Shown: one piece after another, positions 1 to 7,297 of the stretch
Layout: every line of letters starts with the position of its first letter
How positions within the stretch are numbered: the first letter of the stretch is position 1
DNA from: Paenibacillus turpanensis
GTDB taxonomy: Bacteria; Bacillota; Bacilli; Paenibacillales; YIM-B00363
Assembly (NCBI RefSeq): GCF_011421635.1
Contig: NZ_WTLI01000004.1
Location: forward strand, 124,001-188,000
Length of the DNA: 64,000 nucleotides
Reading direction: 5' to 3'
Notes under the pieces: generated by a model
Database searches by the model: none
Told to the model about the DNA's origin: nothing
What the model saw: the letters and a program-made list of their open reading frames with translations, nothing else
Made by a program: the position numbers and the translations under genes

Positions 1-799
1 GCTCAAATTCCTTAACTAAGCGGTCCTTTTCTAGGCTTTCCATGTTCTTCGCCATGAGGTTCTGCAAGTTATCGAGCATATGGTTAAAGGTTCGGCACAG
101 GATGGCGATTTCGTCGTTGGTCTGCATTTCCGGCGCCTTCGTCTGCAGATTCCCTTTGGAAATTTGCTTTGCCGTAAGCACAAGCCGCCGAATCGGATCG
201 GTAATACTCGTCGAGATCCATAAAGCAAAAAAGATACTGAGCAGCGTTGTCGTCACGAACAGCTGAACACCCAGCTGATTGAGCCGCGAAGTCGTATCGA
301 TAATATCCTGATAAATCGGGCGGTAATAGTTCAACTCCAGATCGACCAGCTCATAGCCGTCCTCGCGAATATACTCCGCCGTTTTTTCCGCTTGATAATA
401 GGCATGCACATAATTGGAGCCCGTTTGCTCCACACTCGCGATCGCTTCCTTGGTCTGCGCCAGAAACGTGCTGATCATGTTCTGGTAGTTCTTAATGGAT
501 AAGCTGTTGTTTTCCGTCCGTTTCAGCCTTGACAGCTCTTTTGCCAAGCGCTCAAGCTCAATCATATGCGTCAAGTAAGAGTATGGGTTTTCTAAATCCA
601 GCCCTGTTAGCAGCCGGTTGACGTGGCGCAGCGTCTCCTGCGTTTCATGAGAAAGCTGCTGATACAGTAAAATCCGATCCATCATCAAATTGTAACTGTC
701 CTGCACCTTGCGCCCGCTGTCGAAAATAAAATACGAAACCAAATTCATCAAAATAACGAGCAGCGGAATGAAAATAAACAGCCTCGTTCGTATATTCAT
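1..799 (-). CDS. YesM-type sensor histidine kinase, 5'-terminal part only
   Basis: This reading frame runs off the left edge of the window, so only about the first 266 residues are visible. My translation shows a membrane segment at residues 7-25, a mostly helical extracellular region of about 160 residues, a second membrane segment near 185-200, and a HAMP linker beginning ITDPIRRL. It ends at LVKEFE, which resembles the start of the His_kinase (PF06580) dimerisation region of YesM/LytS kinases. The catalytic part is outside the window. The start ATG overlaps the stop of the upstream binding-protein gene (ATGA), so the two are translationally coupled. The kinase probably senses a sugar through that binding protein and signals to a YesN-type response regulator expected further left. 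Confidence 0.8.
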   Translation of the reverse strand, partial: MNIRTRLFIFIPLLVILMNLVSYFIFDSGRKVQDSYNLMMDRILLYQQLSHETQETLRHVNRLLTGLDLENPYSYLTHMIELERLAKELSRLKRTENNSLSIKNYQNMISTFLAQTKEAIASVEQTGSNYVHAYYQAEKTAEYIREDGYELVDLELNYYRPIYQDIIDTTSRLNQLGVQLFVTTTLLSIFFALWISTSITDPIRRLVLTAKQISKGNLQTKAPEMQTNDEIAILCRTFNHMLDNLQNLMAKNMESLEKDRLVKEFE

Positions 800-1785
800 G
801 GCGTTTTCACTCCGGTCTGCACATTGTCTCGATCAATCACTTCAATTTTCGTAAAATGCTCCTTCGGCAGCTCGCGCCCCATATAGTAATCGTTCAGCAG
901 CCGCACCGAGTCGTATCCCATCAAATACGGGTTTTGTACCAAGGTAGCAACGATGTCCCCTTTGCTGATCGACTGCATCGTATCCGTCATATCATCAAAA
1001 CCGAAAATCGCCACATCATTGCGGCCCAAATTTTCTCTCGCCTGCAGAATGCCCACCGCATCCAGCGCGCTGGTGCCAACCATCGTATTGATTTGCGGAT
1101 AATCCCGCAGCATCATCTCCGCCTGAACGATCGCTTCCATACGGGAAATATCCGATACGCCGACCACAACAATCTGCATATCGGGGAACCTTTCGACAAC
1201 ACTTTTCAAGCCTTCCAGACGCAGCAGCTGGCTTTCCGCCGTATCACTGCCGATAATGACGCCGATCGTTGCGCTCGCCCCGGTCGCCTGAACGACCTTA
1301 TGCCCCAGCCGCTTGCCTGCTTCAAAATTGTCCGTTCCGACATAAGTGAGCCGCTTGCTGGTCGGCGAGTCGGTATCGACGGTCAGCACCGGAATGCCTA
1401 AGTCTACCGCCTTGTTAATGACCGGGGTGAACTTGTTGTCATTCAATCCTTGAACAATAATGCCATCCACCTTCGCCGCAATCGCTTTGTCCAGAAGCTC
1501 GATTTGATCCTCCATGCTGTTACGGATCGGACCATGATACTCTAGGCTCATTCCGTACAGCTTGGCCGCATCAAGCGCACCCTGCTCAACCATTTTCCAG
1601 TAAGGATGATCCTGCTGCTGTTCTATTAAAATCACGTGGAACGGACGCTTTCCGCTTTCCTCTTCCCCGTGAAGATGCCGTACGAGCCCTTTAATGGCCT
1701 GAGCGTCCACCGCAAAACGTGCGAATAAAAAGAGAAACACACCCGAGAGCACGAGCACGACGAGCAGCCATTTTTTATCTGACAT
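796..1785 (-). CDS. Membrane-anchored sugar-binding protein (Peripla_BP_4 type), sensory
   Basis: About 329 residues. The chosen ATG follows an AGGTGG ribosome binding site; a longer frame upstream has no support. The N-terminus holds one hydrophobic helix (residues 5-23) with no lipobox cysteine, so the protein is probably tethered by an uncleaved anchor. The rest resembles RbsB-like binding proteins: VILIEQQQDHPYWKMVEQGA at the first strand, then VDGIIVQG, VLTVDTDSP and FGFDDM. The gene overlaps a YesM-type kinase by 4 bp and no ABC transporter gene lies between them. That layout matches the three-component sugar-sensing systems known in clostridia (XylFII-LytS-YesN), where the binding protein is a co-sensor. 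The sugar cannot be told from sequence. Confidence 0.8.
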   Translation of the reverse strand: MSDKKWLLVVLVLSGVFLFLFARFAVDAQAIKGLVRHLHGEEESGKRPFHVILIEQQQDHPYWKMVEQGALDAAKLYGMSLEYHGPIRNSMEDQIELLDKAIAAKVDGIIVQGLNDNKFTPVINKAVDLGIPVLTVDTDSPTSKRLTYVGTDNFEAGKRLGHKVVQATGASATIGVIIGSDTAESQLLRLEGLKSVVERFPDMQIVVVGVSDISRMEAIVQAEMMLRDYPQINTMVGTSALDAVGILQARENLGRNDVAIFGFDDMTDTMQSISKGDIVATLVQNPYLMGYDSVRLLNDYYMGRELPKEHFTKIEVIDRDNVQTGVKTP

Positions 1786-1946
1786 GTTCCACCCACCTTC
1801 CTCATAACATATTACTCTCAGGTGAAAGCGGTAACAACCTAAAATTTTTGTGTAAATATCGACTTTTTTTTGGGTTTCGTTAGTTTTGCCCTCGATCTGG
1901 GGGAAACTTCCACTTTGGAACAATTCCTAAAACGTAATAAAAGTAA

Positions 1947-1975
1947 TTGCTATGAATGCGTTTTCTTGTTATAGT
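1947..1975 (+). promoter_or_regulatory. Sigma-A-type promoter for the oxalate/formate antiporter leader
   Basis: TTGCTA and TATAGT are separated by 17 nt. Transcription would begin near 1982, giving a leader of about 180 nt before the antiporter start. That places the RNA element at 2020-2141 entirely within the leader. Confidence 0.65.
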
Positions 1976-2019
1976 ATGTTCATAATATCGACACACATTT
2001 GACACGGAGCAGTGCCCCT

Positions 2020-2141
2020 GCCACCGGTAAAATCCGTCGATACAAAAAGTGCGAAGTTGGTTACCGGGCAGCGAACCTGCCGCAAACAAACCGTCACTAT
2101 TAGGCATACCCTTTAGGTAGGCTTGATTGGTGACGGTTTTT
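2020..2141 (+). ncRNA. Attenuator-like leader RNA, copy 1 (riboswitch candidate)
   Basis: Three helices can be drawn. CCGGTAA (2024-2030) pairs with TTACCGG (2061-2067). GGCAG (2067-2071) pairs with CTGCC (2077-2081) around a CGAAC loop. AAACCGTCAC (2088-2097) pairs with GTGACGGTTTTT (2130-2141), an intrinsic terminator just upstream of the antiporter gene. Bases 2067-2100 match 3947-3980 at 29 of 34 positions, and the two terminator stems show compensatory changes. I do not recognise it as a named riboswitch class. The architecture suggests conditional transcription termination; the ligand is unknown, and formate, oxalate or a related metabolite is a guess from the downstream genes. Confidence 0.7.
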
Positions 2142-2165
2142 ACATCTTCTAGGGGGTAAAGGGAT

Positions 2166-3437
2166 ATGTCGAAGGTAAAAAATCGCTGGCTCATCGCGGC
2201 CGCAGCAGTAGGGATTCACATTTCGATCGGTTCCGTGTATGCGTGGAGCGTGTTTACGAAGCCCATGACCACCCAGCTTGGCTGGGACCTGAAGAGCGTT
2301 CAGCTTACGTTTAGTATTGCCATTTTATTTCTCGGACTATCCGCTGCGTTTCTTGGTCACTTTGTTGAAAAGCACGGCCCGAAAAAGGCCGGTCTGCTGT
2401 CCACGATTTTCTTCGGTGTCGGCATTGCCGGTTCGGGGATTGCGATCCAGGTAGAAAGCATTTATCTTCTCTATCTCTGTTACGGCGTACTCGGCGGGAT
2501 CGGTCTCGGAGTAGGCTACATTACGCCGGTTTCCACTCTCGTGAAATGGTTCCCGGATCGCCGCGGTCTGGCAACCGGCTTGGCCATTATGGGCTTCGGC
2601 TTCGCTTCCTTTATCGGCGGCCCGCTGATGCAAAAGCTGATCATGAGCTTTGGAATCGCCAACACATTCTTTATTCTCGGTGCGATTTATTTTATTGTGA
2701 TGCTCGCTTCCGCAATGTACTTATCCCCTCCTCCGGCTGGCTGGATGCCGGCAGGGTTTCAGGATAAGCTGAACACAGGCAAAAAGAAGCTGCAAGCCGA
2801 TTTGTCTCAGCTTACTGCGAATGAAGCGGTAAAGACACGCCGCTTCTGGTATTTGTGGATTATGCTCTTCATTAACGTGAGCTGCGGAATCGCAGTGATC
2901 TCTGTCGCTTCGCCGATGGCGCAGGAAATCGTCGGCATGAGCCCGGTTGCAGCGGCCGCTGTCGTGGGCTTGATCGGTCTCTTTAACGGCGCAGGCCGGA
3001 TCGCTTGGGCGTCGCTGTCCGATTATATTGGAAGACCGAACACGTACACTGCATTTTTCATCATCCAAATTATCGCGTTCTTCCTTCTGCCGAACATCAC
3101 CAGCGTGCTTCTGTTCCAGGTTACGCTGTACCTGATCATGACCTGTTATGGCGGCGGCTTTGCCTCCATCCCTGCTTATATTGGCGACATGTTCGGAACG
3201 AAGCAGCTTGGTGCGATTCACGGTTATATCTTGACCGCTTGGGCGGCAGCAGGGCTTGCCGGTCCGATCTTCGCGGCGTGGGTGCGTGAAACGACGGGAA
3301 GCTACACCGGAACGCTGTCCGTGTTCGCCGGTATGTTCATCATAGCGCTGCTCGTGTCTTTGTTTATCCGCAGCGATATCCGCCAGCTTCGCGGCCAGCA
3401 GGCTGCCCAAGCAAGCGGCATGACGAAAGCGGGCTAA
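2166..3437 (+). CDS. Oxalate/formate antiporter-type MFS transporter (OFA family)
   Basis: 423 residues with about 12 hydrophobic segments, the usual MFS length. The N-terminus has the OFA-family pattern GSVYAWSVFTKPM in helix 1, followed by GLGVGYITPVSTLVKWFPDR in the central region, where the arginine-rich loop typical of MFS A-motifs sits. OxlT-type members exchange oxalate for formate across the membrane, while other members move other monocarboxylates, so the substrate is inferred. The ATG has a GGGGGTAAAGGG ribosome binding region. The gene has its own promoter and an attenuator-like leader shared with the formate-dehydrogenase-like gene 2 kb downstream, which supports a role in formate or oxalate handling. 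Confidence 0.82.
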   Translation: MSKVKNRWLIAAAAVGIHISIGSVYAWSVFTKPMTTQLGWDLKSVQLTFSIAILFLGLSAAFLGHFVEKHGPKKAGLLSTIFFGVGIAGSGIAIQVESIYLLYLCYGVLGGIGLGVGYITPVSTLVKWFPDRRGLATGLAIMGFGFASFIGGPLMQKLIMSFGIANTFFILGAIYFIVMLASAMYLSPPPAGWMPAGFQDKLNTGKKKLQADLSQLTANEAVKTRRFWYLWIMLFINVSCGIAVISVASPMAQEIVGMSPVAAAAVVGLIGLFNGAGRIAWASLSDYIGRPNTYTAFFIIQIIAFFLLPNITSVLLFQVTLYLIMTCYGGGFASIPAYIGDMFGTKQLGAIHGYILTAWAAAGLAGPIFAAWVRETTGSYTGTLSVFAGMFIIALLVSLFIRSDIRQLRGQQAAQASGMTKAG

Positions 3438-3439
3438 AG

Positions 3440-3457
3440 CGGGCTGCTGAGCCCGCC
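3440..3457 (+). terminator. GC-rich hairpin after the antiporter gene
   Basis: GCGGGCT and AGCCCGC form a short hairpin just after the stop codon. It is followed by CCCGCCTT rather than a proper U-tract, so it is a weak terminator at best and read-through is possible. Confidence 0.35.
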
Positions 3458-3498
3458 CCGCCTTACGGCTGGACACTTCAAGCGACGGGCTGAACCAA

Positions 3499-3527
3499 TT
3501 GAATTGTCCGAGCCCGTTTGCTACACT
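3499..3527 (+). promoter_or_regulatory. Possible sigma-A promoter of the first DUF2294 gene
   Basis: TTGAAT and TACACT are spaced 17 nt apart and end 32 nt upstream of the start codon. The match is moderate. It would drive DUF2294 and, through the attenuator at 3921-4044, the fdhF-like gene and fdhD. Confidence 0.4.
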
Positions 3528-3559
3528 GTGGGGTATATTCCCGCGCGAGGTAGACGGAC

Positions 3560-3919
3560 ATGAATAAAGTGGAGGCCGAGTTCAGCAACTTGGTTAAGGC
3601 TTACCGCAAACGCCATATGGGCAAAGGCCCGAGCAAGGTCATTACGACCTTCTGCAAAAACTGGGCAATTTGCGAGATGGAAGGCAATCTATCCCCGGTG
3701 GAAAAGTTTATCGCCTCGGCGGCGGATGGCAGGCAGATGCTGCGCGCCGCACGTACGGAGATGGTAAAGCAAATTTATCGTGACCATCCTCCGGTGGAAA
3801 TGGAAGAGCTGCTGGAAGCGAAATTCATCGAGCTGTTCGTCGATATTAATATTGAAAAAGATTTAGGCATGTCCATCTTCGTTTTCGATGTGAATCTAGA
3901 AGAAAAATTCAAACGCTAA
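3560..3919 (+). CDS. DUF2294 family protein, copy 1
   Basis: 119 residues, soluble, without signal peptide or membrane segment. The sequence fits DUF2294: an N-terminal helix (EFSNLVKAYRKRHMGKGPS), a strand-rich middle with VITTFCKNWAICEMEGNLSP, and a C-terminal segment with the family pattern of an acidic helix then DINIEKDLGMSIFVFDVN. Its biochemical function is, as far as I know, not established. It lies between an oxalate/formate antiporter and a formate-dehydrogenase-like enzyme. A second DUF2294 gene in this window (39913-40284) precedes a bicarbonate permease. In both loci an attenuator separates DUF2294 from the next gene. A role in C1 metabolism or its regulation is an inference from this context. 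Confidence 0.8.
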   Translation: MNKVEAEFSNLVKAYRKRHMGKGPSKVITTFCKNWAICEMEGNLSPVEKFIASAADGRQMLRAARTEMVKQIYRDHPPVEMEELLEAKFIELFVDINIEKDLGMSIFVFDVNLEEKFKR

Positions 3920-3920
3920 C

Positions 3921-4044
3921 TCCAGGCACCAGAGCCGTTGGCACTAGGCAGCGAACCTGCCGTAGACTAACCGCCGCTATCATTTTACGTCGACACTGAA
4001 ACACTTAGGCGTCTTCGCGTAGAATCGTGCGGCGGTATTTTTTT
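3921..4044 (+). ncRNA. Attenuator-like RNA, copy 2, between DUF2294 and the fdhF-like gene
   Basis: GGCAGCGAACCTGCCG (3947-3962) is identical to 2067-2082 of copy 1. It forms the same hairpin with a CGAAC loop, here extended by CTA/TAG pairing around one bulged G. ACCGCCGC (3970-3977) then pairs with GCGGCGGT (4029-4036), followed by ATTTTTTT, giving an intrinsic terminator whose inner arms ATTTTACG and CGTAGAAT also pair. Upstream, CACC, CCG and GTTGG blocks occur in the same order as in copy 1, but with a shorter insert. It begins right at the DUF2294 stop codon, so it most likely acts on transcripts entering from that gene and decides expression of the dehydrogenase and fdhD. Confidence 0.7.
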
Positions 4045-4102
4045 AGGGACTGAACGTGACCCCTATACACAAAGACATATTTTTCAGGATGAGGTGGAAC
4101 CT

Positions 4103-6454
4103 GTGGGGAAAACAAAACATAACGGACCGATGAAGCTGCCAAGCAAACCGGACCCGAAGCTGTGGGTGAGCAAAGTTCCGTTCGGACTCGGCAAAATTAA
4201 GCCGCATCATATTCGCGATACAATGAAGGTCGTGTGGGAAAACCGCGATAACCTGCCCTACGCGACAAAAATTTTAACGCAGGGCGTATGCGACGGCTGT
4301 GCCCTGGGCGTTTCCGGCTTGTATGACCGGACGCTGGCGGGGCCGCATCTTTGCACGACGAGATTAAACGTGCTGCGCTTGAATACGATGCCGGCGATCA
4401 AGTCCGATATTTTGCATGCGGATATCGAGGAGCTGCGCCGGATGGACAGCACCACCCTTCGCAAGCTCGGACGCATTCCGTATCCGCTTATCCGCCGCAA
4501 GGGCGAGTCAAAGTTCAGCCGCCTAAGCTGGGATGACGCGCTTGATATGATTGCAGATAAAATCAAAGCGATCGATCCGAAGCAGCTGGCCTTCTATTTA
4601 ACGGCGCGCGGCATTACGAATGAATCCTACTACGTTGCGGCGAAAGCGGCGCGTTTCCTCGGCACGAATAACATCGACAACGCATCGCGCATCTGCCATT
4701 CGCCTTCGAAGACCGCGCTGAAGCGCAGCGTCGGCATCGGCGCCTCCAGCTGCAACTATCAGGACTGGATCGGCACCGACGTGCTTGTGTTCTGGGGCAG
4801 CGTGGCGGCCAACAACCAGCCGGTTTCGACGAAGTATATGTATGCAGCGAAGCGTCAAGGCACAAAAATCATCTGCATTAACCCGTACAAAGAACCGGCG
4901 ATGGAAAACTACTGGATTCCTTCCGTCGGTGAATCCGCACTGTTCGGTACGCAAATTGCCGACGATTTCTATCAGGTGAATATCGGCGGAGACATTGCGT
5001 TCATGAACGGTGTCATGAAGCACTGGTTCGAGATGGAAGAGCGCCAGCCGGGCTCGGCGATCGACCACCGCTTCGTGCAGGAGCATACGAACGGCTTCGA
5101 GGAGCTGAAGCAGCATATCCAAAGCCAGGACTGGGCGCTGCTGGAGCAGTCCTCCGGCTTGACGAAGGAGCGCATGCTCGAGTTTGCCGAGCTGCTCGCA
5201 AAGTCGAAGTCCGGCGTCTTCGTCTGGAGCATGGGCTTGACGCAGCACCGCTTCGCGACGGACAACATTTCGCAGGTCGCCAACCTGGCGCTGCTGCGCG
5301 GCTTCCTTGGCCGCAAGCACTGCGGCCTCATGCCGATTCGCGGCCACAGCGGCGTGCAGGGCTCCGGCGAAATGGGCGCGGACCCGTTCAGCCTGCCGGG
5401 CGGCGATTTCAAAGGCAAGGAAATCGAGCGCATCGAGAAGCTTTGGGGCTTCCGCCTGCCGGATTGGCAGGGCGACATCGTCGGCGTGACGCTGGAGAAT
5501 GCGCTGCTGCCGGAAGACCACGACCGCAAGCTGAAGCTGTTCTATACGTCCGGCGGCAACTTCCTCGAGACGATGCCGGATCCGGACTTTGTCCGCCAAT
5601 GCCTCGAGAATGTCGATATCCGCGTGCATCAGGATATTATTTTCAACACGTCGACGTTTGCTGACGCGAAGGAAGCTGTCCTCGTGCTGCCGGCGATGAC
5701 CCGATACGAGCAGCCGGGCGGCGGCACCTCGACCTCGACGGAGCGGATGGTCTACTTCTCGCCGGAAATCGACGGCCCGCGCATCGGCGAAGCTCGTGCC
5801 GAGTGGCAGATCTACGTCGATCTCGCTGCGCGCGTGAAGCCGGATCAGAAGCATCTGATCTGGGTCAACGACGCCTTTGAAATCCGCGAGGAAATCGCCA
5901 AGGCCGCGCCGAATTATGACGGCATTCAGCACCTGCGGGGCAAGGGCGACTTTTTCCAATGGGGCAATGCTTGGCTATGTGAGGACGGCGTATGTCCGAC
6001 CGAGGACGGACGCGGCAATTTGCTGCCGATCGTGCTGCCGGAGCTGCGCAAGCCGGAAGGCCACTTCTATGTGACGACGCGCCGCGGCAAGCAGTTCAAC
6101 TCGATGATTTACAGCGACACCGACCCGTTCAATGCGGCAGACCGTTACGATGTGCTTTTAAACGCGGCGGATGCAAGGGCGCTGCAAATTTCCGAAGGTG
6201 ACGCGATTGTCGTCTACAATAAATTTGGCGTTTTTCACGGGCGAGCGAAGTTTGAGGATGTAAAAGCGGGGAACATTCAGGTGCACTGGCCGGAAGGCAA
6301 CAACCTGATCCCGAAGGGTGTATACGAGCAGTATGCGGGCATTCCGGAGTACAACACCGCCGTTATCGTGGAACGGGCCGACACCTTCCATGCGCACAAG
6401 GATACCCGCTATGTGGAGAAGCGCATCGAGGAATTAGAAACCGAAGTGGGGTAA
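4103..6454 (+). CDS. FdhF/YdeP-type molybdopterin oxidoreductase (formate dehydrogenase-like)
   Basis: About 783 residues. It belongs to the bis-MGD molybdoenzyme family and most resembles the FdhF/YdeP group: VCDGCALG near residue 62, then a catalytic-site pattern RICHSPS in which the Cys near residue 198 aligns with the Mo-ligating Cys/Sec of formate dehydrogenases and is followed by the conserved His. Later come MGLTQHRFATDN, RGHSGVQGSGEMGADP, and the C-terminal dinucleotide-binding domain (TTRRGKQFNSM...). No full N-terminal four-cysteine [4Fe-4S] motif is seen, so electron transfer may differ from classical Fdh. Formate oxidation is likely but unproven. GTG at 4103 has AGGTGG five bases upstream; an in-frame GTG at 4094 is less well placed. 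fdhD follows after 6 bp. Confidence 0.82.
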   Translation: MGKTKHNGPMKLPSKPDPKLWVSKVPFGLGKIKPHHIRDTMKVVWENRDNLPYATKILTQGVCDGCALGVSGLYDRTLAGPHLCTTRLNVLRLNTMPAIKSDILHADIEELRRMDSTTLRKLGRIPYPLIRRKGESKFSRLSWDDALDMIADKIKAIDPKQLAFYLTARGITNESYYVAAKAARFLGTNNIDNASRICHSPSKTALKRSVGIGASSCNYQDWIGTDVLVFWGSVAANNQPVSTKYMYAAKRQGTKIICINPYKEPAMENYWIPSVGESALFGTQIADDFYQVNIGGDIAFMNGVMKHWFEMEERQPGSAIDHRFVQEHTNGFEELKQHIQSQDWALLEQSSGLTKERMLEFAELLAKSKSGVFVWSMGLTQHRFATDNISQVANLALLRGFLGRKHCGLMPIRGHSGVQGSGEMGADPFSLPGGDFKGKEIERIEKLWGFRLPDWQGDIVGVTLENALLPEDHDRKLKLFYTSGGNFLETMPDPDFVRQCLENVDIRVHQDIIFNTSTFADAKEAVLVLPAMTRYEQPGGGTSTSTERMVYFSPEIDGPRIGEARAEWQIYVDLAARVKPDQKHLIWVNDAFEIREEIAKAAPNYDGIQHLRGKGDFFQWGNAWLCEDGVCPTEDGRGNLLPIVLPELRKPEGHFYVTTRRGKQFNSMIYSDTDPFNAADRYDVLLNAADARALQISEGDAIVVYNKFGVFHGRAKFEDVKAGNIQVHWPEGNNLIPKGVYEQYAGIPEYNTAVIVERADTFHAHKDTRYVEKRIEELETEVG

Positions 6455-6460
6455 AAGGAT

Positions 6461-7279
6461 ATGGAGCACCATGGTACGACGCACTGGGAAACGTTAAAAT
6501 ACAGCAACGATTCGCTGGAAGCGATCCAGGAAGAAATCGTCACCGAATATCCACTTACGCTGCGCCTAGACGGCGAGGAATTCGCGACCATGGTGTGCAC
6601 ACCGTCAGACCTTGAGGATTTGGTCGTCGGCTTCCTCGCTTCGGAAGGCATTATCCGTACGATGGAAGAAATCGACTCCCTGTCGATCGACCCGGATAAA
6701 GGCTTTGCCTACGTGGAGCTGAAAAATAAGATGACGTCCAGCAAGGAACGGGTGTCCAAACGGTTCATCGGGTCCTGCTGCGGCAAAAGCAGACAGTTTT
6801 ACTTCCAAAATGACGTGCGGACAGCGAAAACGATTCGAAGCCGAACGCGTGTCACCGCACGCCAATGTATCGAGCTCATGAACCAGCTGCAGCAGGGCTC
6901 GCATGAGTTTCAGAAAACCGGCGGCCTCCATAATGCCGCGCTCTGCGAAGGCAGCCAGCTGCTGGTGTCCCGCTCCGATATCGGGCGGCACAACGCGCTG
7001 GATAAAATCTACGGTCACTGCATCCGCAGCCGCGTGCCGACCGCCAACAAAATGATCGCCTTCAGCGGCCGCATCTCCTCGGAGGTGCTGCTGAAGGCGT
7101 CCAAGATCGGAGCCGGCATCCTGCTTTCCAAATCGGCTCCCTCCGATCTGGCCCTAAAGCTCGCAGACGAGCTGGGCATTACTGCTGTCGGCTTTATCCG
7201 CGACAGCAAAATGAACATCTACACGCATCCGGAACGGATCGCCGAATACGATGCGTTCAGCCAGCCCTCTGTCGAATGA
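6461..7279 (+). CDS. fdhD: FdhD, sulfurtransferase for formate dehydrogenase maturation
   Basis: 272 residues, typical for FdhD. Family landmarks are the N-terminal YPLTLRLDGEEFATMVCTP, DLVVGFLASEGII, the twin Cys106-Cys107 in GSCCGKS, GGLHNAAL, and DIGRHNALDKI followed by FSGRISSEVLLK. FdhD passes sulfur from a cysteine desulfurase to the bis-MGD cofactor so that formate dehydrogenase becomes active, using mobile loop cysteines. Its position 6 bp after the FdhF/YdeP-like gene and ahead of a strong terminator shows it is the last gene of that operon. It also supports the view that the upstream enzyme needs a sulfurated molybdenum cofactor. Confidence 0.93.
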   Translation: MEHHGTTHWETLKYSNDSLEAIQEEIVTEYPLTLRLDGEEFATMVCTPSDLEDLVVGFLASEGIIRTMEEIDSLSIDPDKGFAYVELKNKMTSSKERVSKRFIGSCCGKSRQFYFQNDVRTAKTIRSRTRVTARQCIELMNQLQQGSHEFQKTGGLHNAALCEGSQLLVSRSDIGRHNALDKIYGHCIRSRVPTANKMIAFSGRISSEVLLKASKIGAGILLSKSAPSDLALKLADELGITAVGFIRDSKMNIYTHPERIAEYDAFSQPSVE

Positions 7280-7296
7280 CAGAGGGGCTTTTTTAT
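7265..7296 (+). terminator. Intrinsic terminator after fdhD
   Basis: CCCTCTGTC and GACAGAGGG form a nine-base-pair stem with a GAAT loop, followed by GCTTTTTT. The 5' arm lies in the last codons of fdhD. On the other strand the flanking A-rich sequence is weaker, so it mainly serves fdhD. Confidence 0.9.
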
Positions 7297-7297
7297 T

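Noticed and set aside
2067-2082. Identification of GGCAGCGAACCTGCCG as a ZTP, THF or Moco riboswitch part
   Set aside because: The consensus elements I know for those classes (for example the CCGCCTGGGC of ZTP) are missing. A covariance search would be needed to exclude a divergent Moco element.
1880-2194. A 104-codon minus-strand frame over the first RNA motif
   Set aside because: It covers the promoter and structured leader of the antiporter gene; no protein-like pattern.
2721-3476. A 251-codon minus-strand frame inside the antiporter gene
   Set aside because: The sense strand has clear membrane-protein coding, while this frame is Arg/His-rich without known motifs.
4598-5959. A 453-codon open frame on the minus strand
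   Set aside because: It lies wholly inside the FdhF/YdeP-type gene on the other strand. The protein is Arg/Ala/Val-rich without domain patterns, as expected for the antisense frame of a high-GC gene.
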